Shown: positions 34,089-44,889 of the stretch, piece by piece
Numbering within the stretch: the stretch's first letter is position 1
How the letters are laid out: each line of letters starts with the position of its first letter
Assembly (NCBI GenBank): GCA_033782935.1
Contig: JAWQEG010001349.1
Span: 64,501 to 128,500 of the forward strand
Reading direction: 5' to 3'
DNA: 64,000 nucleotides
Source of the DNA: Petrolisthes cinctipes
Taxonomy: Eukaryota; Arthropoda; Malacostraca; Decapoda; Porcellanidae
Position numbers and translations under genes: made by a program
Notes under the pieces: generated by a model
Database searches by the model: none
What the model saw: only the letters and a program-made list of their open reading frames with translations
Told to the model about the DNA's origin: nothing

Positions 34089-34441
34089 GTGTGAAATCTC
34101 TCTCTGAGTCTTGTCATGTTAGTCAAGTGAAAGTTACTGATTCTTTCACACTCCATCGATGAAACAACAACACCTGTAATGAACGTATTAAACTAATTGC
34201 AATAGGTTGTAGATATTATGAACATGTATTTCGACAACATTATTCCCCTAACCATTAAGCCGAGGGCCTTATCTCCCGCTGCCCTTCTGCAACTCATGTC
34301 TTGTGGGCTTCTCTCAACACTGCGATTACTATGTAAACATCACATTTGACGGCTAATAGCTTGTAAACCACTCACGCTACAATAAATAAATGATACAGGA
34401 TACTGAAGTATAAACCTTTAACTTTCTCCTGATGTACTGTA
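34089..34441. other. Spacer with no recognised feature
   Basis: Unique-looking sequence between the LINE copy B target duplication and the MITE. No gene or repeat pair seen. Confidence 0.4.
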
Positions 34442-34631
34442 CAGCCATGGCTGATAGTGCTGGACCAGGGTCCAAGGAGTGTTGGAGAGCAACTGAACAG
34501 AGTTCGAAAAAGTGAGTCTTCTAAACCTCTCTCAATGTTGAGAATTATTTGGACAATTCACTTGTTCGAACTCTGTTCAGTTGCTCTCCAACACTCCTTG
34601 GACCCTGGTCCAGCACTATCAGCCATGGCTG
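34442..34631. mobile_element. MITE with perfect 67-bp inverted ends
   Basis: The left arm 34442-34508 and right arm 34565-34631 are exact reverse complements over 67 bp, separated by a 56-bp loop. TA flanks both sides (34440-34441, 34632-34633). Each end begins CAGCCATGGCTG, itself a 12-bp palindrome. TA target and CAG ends fit Tc1/mariner. Perfect arms imply recent insertion or arm homogenisation. A frame crossing it (34457-34684) is not a gene. Confidence 0.92.
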
Positions 34632-34633
34632 TA

Positions 34634-35319
34634 CTTGTCAACACTAAAGTGAAATCTGTAGGATTGGCAGCCACCTCACAATGACATTAACTCAAAATTC
34701 ACTTTCACACTCTATTTACACTATATTTACATATTTAAGTACATTTGCACACTCTACTTTCGTTATAAAACATGTCTGAATCACATTTTTCAACACAATA
34801 TGAAATATAATGTCACTGTCGTTTTTACTTCCATATATTGTAATTACAGGAACAGAAGAGTGATATTGACTGGTGGTGGCTGAGATGCCTGTGGCAGCCC
34901 ATCAGTGTTACCAGGATGAAACTAGCTTGTTCGGGACCGAGCAAATTTAAAAACTGTGCTGTCGAATGAACGCTATACCCGCGGTGCTCCAGACTTGTTG
35001 CTAGTGTCGAAATTTTACTACACCAGCGAATAAGGGCTAATGGAATAATGTACTTTATATACTGATTTTTTTATGTTAATCTGGCAATATTGTGTATTTA
35101 TTATAAACGATTCTTGTCACCAACAGATTAGGTTTTATAATAAAGAAGGAGAAAGGACTACTCAAATTTAATTTGCAGCGTTTTCCTTACAACAAAAGTT
35201 GTCAAACCCTTATTGAAATTAGTATTACATATGAGAGAAAAAAGGTCGATATTATATAGGAATTATTTTGAGGAAATGTATTTCTACATAGAAGATGTTA
35301 ATTATATAAGTATATGTTT
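34634..35319. other. Spacer with no recognised feature
   Basis: AT-rich sequence up to the RTE fragment. No coding frame with a recognisable motif on either strand. Confidence 0.4.
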
Positions 35320-37812
35320 TGGGCAGTTTGGGAGATTTGAATGCAAGAGTTGGGGATGAGGTAGTAGATGGGGTTGTGGGTTGGTATCGGGTGCCGGGAA
35401 TAAATGAGAGTGGTGAAAGAATAATTGGGTTGGAAATATTTTTTTTTAAGAAAAAGGAAATATATAAATATACGTGGGTAAGACAGATATATGGGAGAAT
35501 GGTAGATAGAGCTTTGATGGACTATGTTGTAGTGTCAAAGACTGATTTACAGTGTTTGTTGAATGTTAGAGTATTGAGGGGGGAAGGGGATGGTATTTCG
35601 GACCATTCCCTAGTAGAGGGTAGGTTAATAGTGGGTTTAGGAGTGGTATCAAGAAATAGGGAAGGAGTAAGTAGGGCTTTAAAAGTGAGTGAGCTGAACA
35701 AGAATGAGAAGATGTTGGAGTATCAAGAGGAGATTGCTAGGAATTGGAATGGAGTAAGGGAGAGGGAGACAGGTGAAGTAGAGGAGGAATGGAAAATGTT
35801 TAAAAAGGCAGTAGTAGGATGTACGGAGAAGGTTTGTGGTTGGAGACGGGTTGGGGGTGGTTTGAGGAAGGATACCGGTAGTAATTGGTGGTGTGAGGAA
35901 GTGAAGGCAGCTATAGTGTAAAAAAAGGCGAGCGTTTGAAGTATGGTTATAGAGAAAAGATCAGGAATCGTATGAGTGTTACAAGGAGAAGAGAAATAGA
36001 ACAAGGAGAGCTGTACGGGATGCTAAAGTGAGGGCAGATGATAGGTGGGAGGGAAAGTTAACTGAAAATTTCCACGAAAATAAGAAAATGTTCTGGAAGG
36101 AAGTCAAGAGGATAAGGAAAGGGACATCAGGGAAAGAGGAAAGTGTGAAAGCAGAGGATGGTACCATGCTGGTTGAGAAGAAGGCAGTTGAGAGGAGATG
36201 GGCCGAGTATTTCGAGGGATTGCTGAATTTTGATGAGGATAGAGAAGCTGAGACTGTTGTGTTTGGAAGGGGAAATGGAGTAAACAGGTTGGAGGGATTG
36301 AATGTGGAACCGATAAGAAAGGAGGAGGTGGAGGAGGTAGTGAGAGAGATGAAAACAGGGAAAGCTTCAGGTTTGGATGGATGCGCTGTAGAATGTCTGA
36401 AATATAGTGGAACAAGTATGATGGAGTGGTTGGTAAGGTTGTTGATGGTATGTTTTGACAGTGGTAAGGTACCAATAGATTGGGTGATTGCTTGTGTAGT
36501 ACCTCTATATAAGGGAAAAGGAGATAGATTCCAATGTACGAGTTTCAGGTGTATAAGCCTGTTAATTAATTAAGTGTAGTAGGAAAGCTGTATGGGAAGG
36601 TGCTGATAAGAAGAGTCAGAGAGGGTAAGGAGACTGTGATTAGTGAAGAGCAAGGTGGCTTTAGGAGAGGAAGAGGTTATGTAGACCAGATATTTGCAGT
36701 AAGGCAGGTGTGTGAAAAGTATTTAGAGAAATGTAAAGAAGTAGTATGGGCATTTATGGATCTCGAGAATGCATATGACAGAATTGATAGAAAGGGATTG
36801 TAGGATTTGCAGTTGTACGTGCTGGGGGGGGGATTATTGAGAGGGGTGAAAAGCTTCTATGTGAACAGTAGAGCGTGTGTTAGATTGGAAAGTAATGTAA
36901 GTGAATGATTCCCAGTAAAGGGAATGTGTGATGTCACCATGGTTATTTAATATTTACATAGATGGTGTGGTAAGAGAGGTAAATGCTAGGGTGAAGGAGA
37001 GAAGACCGAGCTTGGTTGACAGCAGAGGTAGAGAGTTGGGCCTAAATCAATTACTGGTTGCTGATGATACGGAGCTAGTGGCAGAGTCAGAAGAGGAACT
37101 GAGTATGTTAGTGCAGGAGTTTGGACGGGTGTGCAGGAGGAGGAAACTGAGAGTGAACTTGGAAAAGAGCAAAGTAATGAGATGTAGGAGAGGAGCAAAG
37201 GATAGAAGGATGAATATAATGCTAGATGGTGAAATATTGGAGGAAGTGGAGTGCTTTAAGTATTTGGGGTCAAAGGCGACGGTGGATAGCAAAATAGAGA
37301 CAGAGGTAAAATCTAGAGTAAATGAGGGTAGGAAAGGTGCTAGGAGGAATGAATAGGATGTTTGGCTGTAAGTCGCTTAAAATGGACGTAAACAGGAAGT
37401 TGTACAAAGGGATAGCAGTGCATACTGCTCTGTATAGATTGGAAACATGGAATATGGGAGAATGTGAGAAGAGAAGGTTGAATGTAGTAGAGATGAAATG
37501 TCTGAGAAGCATATGTGGTGTGACTCGAATGGACAGAGTCAGAGAAGAAGGACAGGTGTTGTGAGAGAGTTAGCAGGCCGTGCAGGGCAGAGTGTGTTGA
37601 GATGGTTTGGACATGTGGAGAGAATGGAGGAGAATAGAATGATAAAGAGGATAGGGGGCTCAGATATGGGAGGTGTAAGGAGGAGAGGAAGGCCACAGGG
37701 GAAATGGATGGACACCGTGAAAGGAGTTCTGATTGAAAGAGGTGTATCTGTGAGGCAAGTTAGAGTGATTGTGCGTGACAGAAACAAGTGGAGGAGGGTG
37801 GTGAATGCTTGA
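35320..37812 (+). mobile_element. RTE-like non-LTR retrotransposon, 5'-truncated and decayed
   Basis: Starts inside the endonuclease (GDLNARVGDEV), then DYVVVSKTDLQ and ISDHSLVEG. The linker KENFHENKKMFWKEVK-type block lies at about 36060-36110. RT: EMKTGKASGLDG, VIACVVPLYKGKGDRF, EEQGGFRRGRGYVDQIF, FMDLENAYDRIDRKGL, MSPWLFNIYIDGVV and LLVADDTELVAESEEEL, where catalytic YADD reads VADD. The C-terminus is the RTE signature: LRWFGHVERM, GRPQGKWMDTVKG, RDRNKWRRVVNA. Stops or frameshifts occur at 35919, 35945, 36573, 36801, 36907 and several sites in 37340-37560. Confidence 0.88.
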
Positions 37813-38060
37813 AAAAGGGACGCGGCTTCACGGTCCTTAGAGGAGGGGCCTGGATTGAGTGTGGGCCATGGCAGACTGGATGCTAGAGGGGTAGTTTGCC
37901 CTGTAGTGAAGTGGCAGGGGTAAACCAGCTTTTGCTCTCGGGCCTTGCTATGGATGTAAACATAGCTGTGCCCCTTGTAGTCCCACAAGGGGATGCGGTT
38001 GTGAGGTGAGGGTTGCTCCACAGAGCTATACACATAGAGCGCTTAACCCTGTGTTATTAG
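37813..38060 (+). other. RTE 3' untranslated region (probable)
   Basis: GC-richer sequence directly after the RTE stop, ending with CACATAGAGCGCTTAACCC. Part of it recurs inverted at 39170-39265, so it is repetitive and likely belongs to the RTE family. Confidence 0.5.
38021..38049 (+). repeat. 29-bp inverted repeat partner of 39227-39255
   Basis: A perfect 29-bp match, in reverse complement, to 39227-39255. Weaker similarity continues outward (GTGTCAC...GGCGGCCAT, 38073-38092 versus 39210-39180). This suggests two copies of one RTE tail in opposite orientation. Confidence 0.8.
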
Positions 38061-38349
38061 ATAGGGGAGGAGTGTCACAAGTCGGCGGCCATTTTGAATA
38101 GCCCTTTGGCGAGCGCTTTGAACTCCCGTACGTACTTGTATAGTTTGTTTTTATCCACAGTTATTGACATTTCCCTGATTTGTAAAGCATTGTATCTTGT
38201 TATTTAATTATGCAGGTTTTGTTAATTCAATTAACAAGGCTAAGATAATGTCCATACGGAAAATTATGCAAAGAAATTAAACTTAAACTGGTTTATTAAA
38301 CAAGACAAATATATATAACTGTAATCTGTCTCCCTCTCCCTCCACTTAC

Positions 38350-38870
38350 CTTACATACATACATACATATTACTCTAGTGTGACATTCATACATACATAC
38401 ATATTACTCTAGTGTGACATACATACATATTACTCTAGTGTGACATACATACATACAGTCGTGGTCAATAATAATCATCCACATATGGGTAACTTTAACA
38501 ATTTACTGTGTAATGTTTTCATGTTCACATACTATTTTATTGTTTTAAGTAGTGTGTAGCTGTTTGTATTAAATTAAACGATGGCACTATACCTATTTAT
38601 TGGAATGTTTATCAGCTAAGGAACAGAGGGAAGCTGTCAAAATCTTACGTGAGTTACTCCTATATGGATGAATATTTTTGACCACGGCTGTACATTCATA
38701 CATACATATTACTCTAGTGTGACATACTTACATACATATTATTCTAGTGTGACATATACATGCATACATATTACTCTAGTATGACATACATACATACACA
38801 CATTCTAGTGTGACATGCATATATACACACATATTACTCTAGTGTGACATACATACATTCATACTGAACA
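38350..38870. repeat. ACAT-TACTCTAGTGTGAC minisatellite
   Basis: Tandem units of variable (ACAT)n followed by ATTACTCTAGTGTGAC, about 24-36 bp each. The array is split by the MITE at 38456-38690 and continues in register afterwards. Confidence 0.88.
38456..38690. mobile_element. Tc1/mariner-like MITE
   Basis: 235 bp with inverted ends CAGTCGTGGTCAATAATAAT and CAGCCGTGGTCAAAAATATT, flanked by TA (38454-38455, 38691-38692). It is inserted in the minisatellite. The right half (GCTAAGGAACAGAGGGAAGC) is shared with 10230-10308. No transposase frame. Confidence 0.9.
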
Positions 38871-39169
38871 ATGTGAACATAAAATACTTATCATAATAGA
38901 GATTAAGTATGTTGTATATCTATATTATAAGAAGGTGACTGTGGATGAGAGCCAACGATAGTTTTGTTTATCTAACTCATTTCACCTATTAACCGAAATG
39001 TATTTATATTTAATCAGCCATTCACTGATATATAGGTTAAAGAAATACTTATTCATATATTGTGAGTCACTATAATGTAGTTAATATACCATATCATCAA
39101 TGAAAGACCGAATAAATGAAATAATATCTTATCCTGGCATAAGCTACCAGGCTGGCGGGTTGAGGGGAA

Positions 39170-39265
39170 GGGCTATCTGTCATGGCCGCCAACCCACTTC
39201 CGGTGGTGACACGCCAGGGGGGGGGGGGGTTAAGCGCTCTATGTGTATAGCTCTGTGGGTTGCTC
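39170..39265 (-). repeat. RTE tail fragment, inverted
   Basis: Reverse-complement relative of 38021-38092, including the 29-bp perfect segment at 39227-39255 and a poly-G run (39217-39229). I see nothing else in 38880-39169 or 39266-39853. Confidence 0.6.
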
Positions 39266-39853
39266 TCTCCTCCAACAGAGATCAGGGGGTTGAGATGTAG
39301 AGTGTATGTGTGTGTGGGGGAGGGGAGTTCTACTTTTGGATATTTTGTTTGGGAGGGTGTGCGACGTGACGGGGCTACCTCCAGCGTGGAGATGAAGGCC
39401 TGGTATATGTATGTATGTGTGTAAATAAATGAAATAACGTGAACAATTTCACATTACTTTCAAGAGATGGAATGGAAACTATTTGTGTGGTACGAATCAA
39501 CATTGACAAAAAGGAATAATATTGAATAAGAACAATGAACTTTAATACATTATATAAATATATAGACAATGTCACTCACCTCTGCCTTTATGTTAGGTTC
39601 TTGCTGACGGTGAACTAGAGTCTGTAGCAACACCTTCAGTTCATCCATCTACGAAAAATATTATTATATATCAAAATAATAATTAATGAGTCTTTTCTAC
39701 CAACAACAGCATTACACTATTACAGTCTTCTTATAGAACGTGATCATTCTCTGCCAGGAAGACCACAAGATATTATTAAAATACAAGACATTGGTTGTAT
39801 TAAGGACTTCCGCATGAACTATAGCCAAACCAGCCCTACTTGATACTCTGACC

Positions 39854-40873
39854 CAAGGTAAATATAGCTACGCCAGGTAGTTTCAGTGGGCGGACAACCT
39901 GTATGAAAATTGGTATGCTCTGCGCATGACGTCACGATGTATCGGGATATGGGGTTGGAGTCTGGAAAGGAGGTTAGTTGTACACGGACAGTTGACCTGG
40001 CCATAGCTCCGTGTACCTGACCGATGAGAGTGTGTTCTCCAAGACAAGTAAATGCGTGCACTGTTGTGTTTGGGTAAAAGGTACAGGTTCATTTGTGGAA
40101 AATGCCCGCTGTGTGTATTGTACGTGGATGTACATCTGTGCATTATAAGGGAAGTATACTCCATTTTCATGATCTTCTCAAGGATGTAATTATGATATTG
40201 TATACAAGCATGTAGCATGATATGCGAAGGATTTAAAAAGATATAATTACTGATTGAGTCAGGGGAAATGAGGCAAAACAGCAAGGCAGACACAGATAGT
40301 GGAGGGAAGCCTGAGAAAATTATTCTAGTTCTAATAATTCTAATAATAGAAAAGCAAAGAAGATATCATGGTAAGTATGTTTGTATGTAAAAGGGCTTTA
40401 TCAATTTTCAGTACTACAAAAGCAACTTCAACTTTTCCTTTCTGTGGTCTTTAGGTTAAACGTTATCATCCGTCAAGGATTTGTTCTTTTCAAGGTTGTT
40501 CTACGGCCACTAATAAAACTCATATCATATTATGTATAAAACTTTTTGTTATTTCAAGTTCTTTATTTACCCTTAGTACAAGCCCCAACACTCAACGTTG
40601 CCGCTATAGGCCACGAAGTTATTTGATACATGATAGGAAAGTAATAAGAGTAAACAAAGGTAGTAAACAAATTGCAGAAATATCATGAAAGAAAGCAAAG
40701 TCAATAATGTATAAAACTACATTAATAATTTACTTTAGGATACGGTACCTCCATTTTCTTTCTCTCCAAACCTACCCAATCTGGGCCAATCATTTCCCAG
40801 ATACATCGTGACGTCACTTTAGGTGCGCGGCCGAGTGGCCATGAAACTACCTTGTGAAACTATATTTACCTTG
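39854..40873 (+). mobile_element. P-superfamily-like transposon relic, 1,020 bp
   Basis: CTCTGACC lies exactly outside both ends (39846-39853 and 40874-40881), an 8-bp target duplication. Inverted ends begin CAAGGTAAATATAG, and subterminal inverted blocks share GGTAGTTTCA and GTGACGTCACGATGTATC-like sequence (GACGTCACGATGTATC on the left). An 8-bp duplication fits hAT or P. The THAP-like remnant at 40102-40215 and the similarity of the target (GGTCAGAG on the other strand) to the P-element preference favour P. No full transposase remains. Confidence 0.82.
40102..40215 (+). pseudogene. THAP-domain remnant
   Basis: ATG at 40102 encodes MPAVCIVRGCTSVHYKGSIL, then HFHDLLKDV, and stops at 40213-40215. 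This resembles a THAP zinc-finger start (Met, Cys-x4-Cys, then a F/L-H-x-F/H motif). The later C-x2-H pair is not in this frame. A donor-like GTAAGT (about 40371) and an acceptor-like CTTTAG (about 40452) lie downstream, and HPSRICSFQG after the acceptor could be a decayed second half. THAP is the DNA-binding domain of P-type transposases. Confidence 0.6.
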
Positions 40874-40881
40874 CTCTGACC

Positions 40882-41517
40882 TGTCTGCACTATTGCCACG
40901 TCAACACCGGGCGTCAGCCATCCCCTCCTTATCTCCCTCTTCACCTCACCCTCCTGACCCCATCCCTCTCTCTCTCTCTGCGTGTGAGGGTGGGAGTAAA
41001 GGTCCTCTATTGATATTTTCTTCCATAGAATATCTCTTTACTCTGGAAATTATATAATTTGCATGGCTGTGCAAAGCAGGAGAGCGGGAGAACGACAAAC
41101 ATTCTATGGCGATGGTATAGCAATGAATGAATTACTTGATTCGGCACGCGGTAGGCCAGGTGGGTATGTCATGTGCCAAGGACACTGAGGCCACACTGCA
41201 GCACCACCCATATGCGTTGCCAAGTGTACCGGAAGCTATACAAAGTAGTTGTTCCATCTTCAATTTGAAAGTCATTCATAAATCCAAGTAAACGCATAAA
41301 ACAACTATAAATTTCATAATGATTAAGGCAAACAAGGACAGTATGAGCGAGAGAGAGAGAGATCACCATATGGCTGTCGACTGTATATGTGACAGAAATG
41401 CTGGACAGGCCCAGCCACTACCCAAAGTATCAAATAGGGTTGGTATGACGATATGACTATAGTTGGAAAGTGACCCCTCCAGATTTGCCTTTATTATCCT
41501 ATTTCTGTTAAGTAACG
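40882..41517. other. Spacer with no recognised feature
   Basis: Pyrimidine-rich at 40920-40980, otherwise unremarkable. I looked here on the minus strand for a last exon of the receptor gene (TYLVVLLQF-like motif) and did not find one. Confidence 0.4.
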
Positions 41518-42803
41518 TTATTCAATAGACAACCAAATTCTAGCCTGGTACAACGTGTTCATCCTCGCCTCACTCACCTCACTCAGTAGAACGACGGGAA
41601 TATTCAGGATGAGGAGAAGCGGGAAGCAGTCGAGGACAGTGAAAAAGAAGATTTTGACTTTTTCTGCCTCGGTGCCGTCCGAAAAATAAACTGATATGTA
41701 GTAGAAGGAAACGATGGACTGACACACACTACCAAACGTAAGGAGGAGGACGGGAAGGGCCAGGTACTGCAGCAGGAGGCGGTGAAGGGCGTGTATCCTT
41801 AGTAGCATCTCCCGTATCCCCTTCAGTAACTGCCTGTCTTGTTGTACCTCAGAGTCATCGTCACTGTGGACAAGGTCATAGATTCCACTTTCATTCACTC
41901 CCTTCTTGCCTTGGAATACCTCGGTAACATTGCCACATATTCCCTCTTGAACTTGTTCAATGGGAGATATTTTCTGTGTGTCATTGTGACCTTCAGAACC
42001 ATTACCATCTTCTATATTCACTGTTGTACTTGTTTGAAATATTCCTTGTTGATAAATTCTCCTAAAAGATATTCTCTCATTATTATTGTGTTCCTCAGAA
42101 GAACTAATATCTTGTTTATTATCAGACATTATTTCTCCCAGAATGACCTCCTCTGAAATCCAGCCAGTAGTCAGAGTCAGTGCTTCACAGATGGAAGCTC
42201 CAGTGTCTGTGAGACCAGGCAAAACTCGAGACGTAAAGTTTCTGTAGAAATGTTTGGCAAGTGAAAGTCTAATACTGCGATAGAAGAGTTTCTCGAGGTA
42301 TACAGTTGTGAAGAAGAACATCAAAGTGAAGGAGGCAGCGGAATAATCTATTATAGTTTTACAATTTTGGTGAACAAGGCTTAATTTGCCAGAGTCAAGA
42401 AAAAGGGAATGGTTAGCAATTATTACTGTCACAGCACTTATTGTATATACAATGGCGGAAATCAAGAGGTAGTAGCCATAGAATGATTTATCCTTAACAG
42501 TATCGGTGAGTAACGCTAATTGATGCATTTTGTTGACAACATTTAAAGCCAATTTTATGTGCCACATCAGATATAACAATGTAATATGTGATTTTCCGGC
42601 GCCCACTAACTCTGACAGTAAAAGAGTAATGAATCTTGTTGGACTACTTTTACCCTCAATGTTATTACATGAAACTTTGTAGATATCGAGAACTAGGAAG
42701 TATTGGAGGGTAAAGGCAATCAGGAAAGACCACAGTTTCCACCACGTGCTGGGTTGGTAATACTTTGTTGTGTTGACGTTGATGTTGGTGGAGGTGGTTA
42801 TAC

Positions 42804-42846
<43 letters not shown>

Positions 42847-43029
42847 AAGAGAACTTTTCTCTGCCTTCTGTCTCAATGTTCCGTTGTTGTTGCTGTTGCC
42901 GTTTTCACCCCACACCTCCTTTCCTTTTACCTTAACCTTTATTGGTTTCTCAGTGACCCGTTTGAATGGAAATCCTCCAATTATCTGCAGGCTAAAGATT
43001 GCCACACGTAATAATTTTGTTCCCTTCAT
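41518..43029 (-). CDS. Gustatory-receptor-like seven-transmembrane protein (503 codons, C-terminus probably incomplete)
   Basis: Single open frame from ATG 43029. It starts MKGTKLLRVAIFSLQIIGGF, then PF, the usual gustatory-receptor N-terminal pattern. Hydrophobic segments lie at about residues 97-117, 132-160, 183-206, 228-250, 418-442 and 459-482. A long hydrophilic loop fills about 290-400. Residues 62-75 are a run of 14 Asn encoded by an AAC microsatellite. The segment RLLLQYLALPVLLLTFGSVC followed by SIVSFYYISVYF fits TM5-TM6 of the arthropod chemoreceptor superfamily. The final TM7 with the TYhhhhhQF motif is absent: the frame stops at 41518 soon after LLSEVSEARMNTLYQAR, so a 3' exon is missing or unseen. 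Membrane chemosensation is the family role; the ligand is unknown. Confidence 0.6.
42799..42846. repeat. (GTT)n microsatellite inside the receptor coding region
   Basis: Trinucleotide run read as AAC codons on the minus strand, encoding a poly-Asn tract in the extended N-terminal loop. Length changes would keep the frame. Confidence 0.9.
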
Positions 43030-43168
43030 TGTAAATTGTTGCTATCTAAAACTGCATATATTGATCTTCTTTTGGTCTTTATATCTAACGATTGTTGTTA
43101 TTAATTGACACTATATCCGTACTGATATTAATAGATTTGATGTCCGTACTTATATTCAGTTCTTCATC

Positions 43169-43194
43169 AACACACACACACACACACACACACA
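43169..43194. repeat. (CA)n microsatellite
   Basis: Short CA dinucleotide run upstream of the receptor gene. Confidence 0.9.
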
Positions 43195-43264
43195 CTTCAC
43201 GTCTTGGGCCTGACACCAGGCAGCAGAGACCAATTGACTAACTGCCCACACTGCTGCCGCTCAT

Positions 43265-43425
43265 GTATCTCATCTTCTCACTGACGCCTTCAGTACCTGT
43301 TTGACTGTTTGTGGTCGAAGGATCGATTGATGATGATTACGGAGAATATACTTTGTTGACAGACTCCTATAATATAGGTATTGTTTTGTGGTACAGTGTG
43401 GAGGAATCAGTAGCCTCAAACCTTC
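43265..43425 (+). repeat. Interspersed repeat, copy 2 (also 26834-26990)
   Basis: Diverged second copy of the family at 26834-26990, same orientation, sharing CTCACTGACGC, CCTGTTTGACTG, GATCGATTGATGAT and TTTGTTGACAGACTCC. Confidence 0.7.
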
Positions 43426-43759
43426 CAGCCTCGCACATAGCAGTAAACAGGATTATACTGTACATACACCCTCTTTATCCTTGCATATTTAACACACAGT
43501 TTTGCAAATGGACATGTCAGTAACCCAGAGCGACGACGACCGGCCAGACTTGACTGTAATTCTTAGCTTGTAGAGAGACACTTTGAGCTGGGATTTTGGC
43601 TCATCATTTATCAACACGAGTATGGGTACGTACAGGCTTGGACGCAGGGTTATTATTATATTATCTCCTGTCTCCTTTGTGGTACTCTAGCCTCTGTGTT
43701 GTCTGTGTTGTTGTCGGGGGGCACAAATTAAATCATGTTAACAAATCCTAATATACAGT

Positions 43760-43900
43760 GTGGACACCTTGTAGCCAATCACGAGGCGTGTGACAATGTG
43801 CGTTTGTTTACAAACCCCGATCAGCTGGCAGTTGTCAAAACAAGTGTCTTCGTATCGCTCTACTGACTCTTCTCGCTTTATTCATTTCAAACTACAGCAG
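43760..43900 (+). other. Possible 5' noncoding exon (weak)
   Basis: CpG-containing sequence ending ACTACAGCAG|GTAAGT, a strong donor consensus at 43901. An acceptor-like pyrimidine tract plus CAG precedes 44827, just upstream of the Myb/SANT ATG. A leader exon for that gene is possible. The CCAAT boxes between them argue for a closer promoter instead. Confidence 0.25.
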
Positions 43901-44127
43901 GTAAGTTTACAGTTTTTAATTAGTATCTGAAAATGGTTTTTGGATGAATCTACACGGGCCACATATGAGGCAAGTGTTGAAGAGTTATTATAATATAAAA
44001 ATAATGCACAAGAAAGCTTTCCCTCGCCACCTATTAAGCCTATCTGCTGTATGATTTACTTGCTTCATAGACGTCTGTGTGTCAGACAAATACATTAATA
44101 ATGAGAAGATAATGATACAATTATTAT

Positions 44128-44168
44128 GGTGGAAGAAGTGTGGACCCTTGTTCTGTCCGGAGCTGTAC
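44128..44168 (+). repeat. MITE fragment related to 50031-50089
   Basis: GGTGGAAGAAGTGTGGACCC and CTGTCCGGAGCTGTAC match the left arm of the MITE at 50031-50239 almost exactly. Confidence 0.75.
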
Positions 44169-44459
44169 TTGATGGATACATTCACTTTTAGGATAAGACA
44201 ATTTATCAATGTCCACACTGACACGATGAGGCCTCCAGGCAGGCTGTCGGGGGGAAAAAATTAATCCAAAGCACCCTTCACTACACGTGTTAACAATACA
44301 TCTAGCCATTTAAGAAATGAGATAGCAGGATTCCTAGGGTTAATACAGAGATATTAACATCTATTTGAATAAGGGTACTCCATTACTTAGTAAATGGCTA
44401 GTTGCACGACAAACAATTTCCTGGATTCTACAGACCATACTAGGTAATCCCAGTTCCGG

Positions 44460-44660
44460 GGCCGGATTCTCAAAACGGTTCTTAACTTAGGACATCCTAT
44501 CTCATTTGGGACGTCCTATCTCACTTAGGACGTCCGATCTTAGGAACAGTTTAGGACATCCTATTTCGTGTCGTAAGTCCCGATACTCAAAACATTTTTC
44601 GGACGTCCTAAACTGTTTCTAAACACTTGGGACGTCCTATTCCTCTAGGACCTCGGAAAA
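44460..44660. repeat. GGACGTCC-rich palindromic repeat
   Basis: Contains five or more GGACGTCCTA/GGACATCCTA units and an inverted pair GGAACAGTTTAGGAC / GTCCTAAACTGTTTC. It starts near GGGGCCGGATTCTCAAAACG. This looks like the end of a DNA transposon, possibly Harbinger because a Myb/SANT gene follows, but I found no matching right end after 47839. Confidence 0.6.
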
Positions 44661-44667
44661 CCTTCAG

Positions 44668-44732
44668 CCAATCAGGTGGCGTCTTTCAAGTGTATCCAGC
44701 CAATAGAAAGCAATGAATGCCACTGTGCCAAT
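44668..44732 (+). promoter_or_regulatory. Three CCAAT boxes upstream of the Myb/SANT gene
   Basis: CCAAT occurs at 44668, 44700 and 44728, 158-222 bp before the ATG. Spacings of 32 and 28 bp are about three helical turns. A GTGACGTAG motif (CRE half-site) lies at about 44782. Arrays of this type bind NF-Y in animals; the function here is inferred from spacing only. Confidence 0.45.
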
Positions 44733-44889
44733 AAGGATCCTATCAGCTGTGTTGTGTAAACATAAAGGGACGCTGGGAGCATGTGACGTAGTGCCTGCAG
44801 CCTTATCTCTCTCTTATCGCCCGCAGAGAGACTGTCAGCATCAGTGGTAACGTCGCACTAATTATAAGTTTTGAAGCCATCATTCTGCC

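Noticed and set aside
36104..37696. Ser/Pro/Leu-rich minus-strand frames
   Set aside because: Antisense of the purine-rich RTE coding strand.
41839..42156. 105-codon plus-strand frame
   Set aside because: Antisense of the hydrophilic loop of the receptor-like gene.
43715..44262. Possible element ends at GTCGGGGGG (43715 and 44248)
   Set aside because: The two motifs are in direct, not inverted, orientation and share only a short G-run context.
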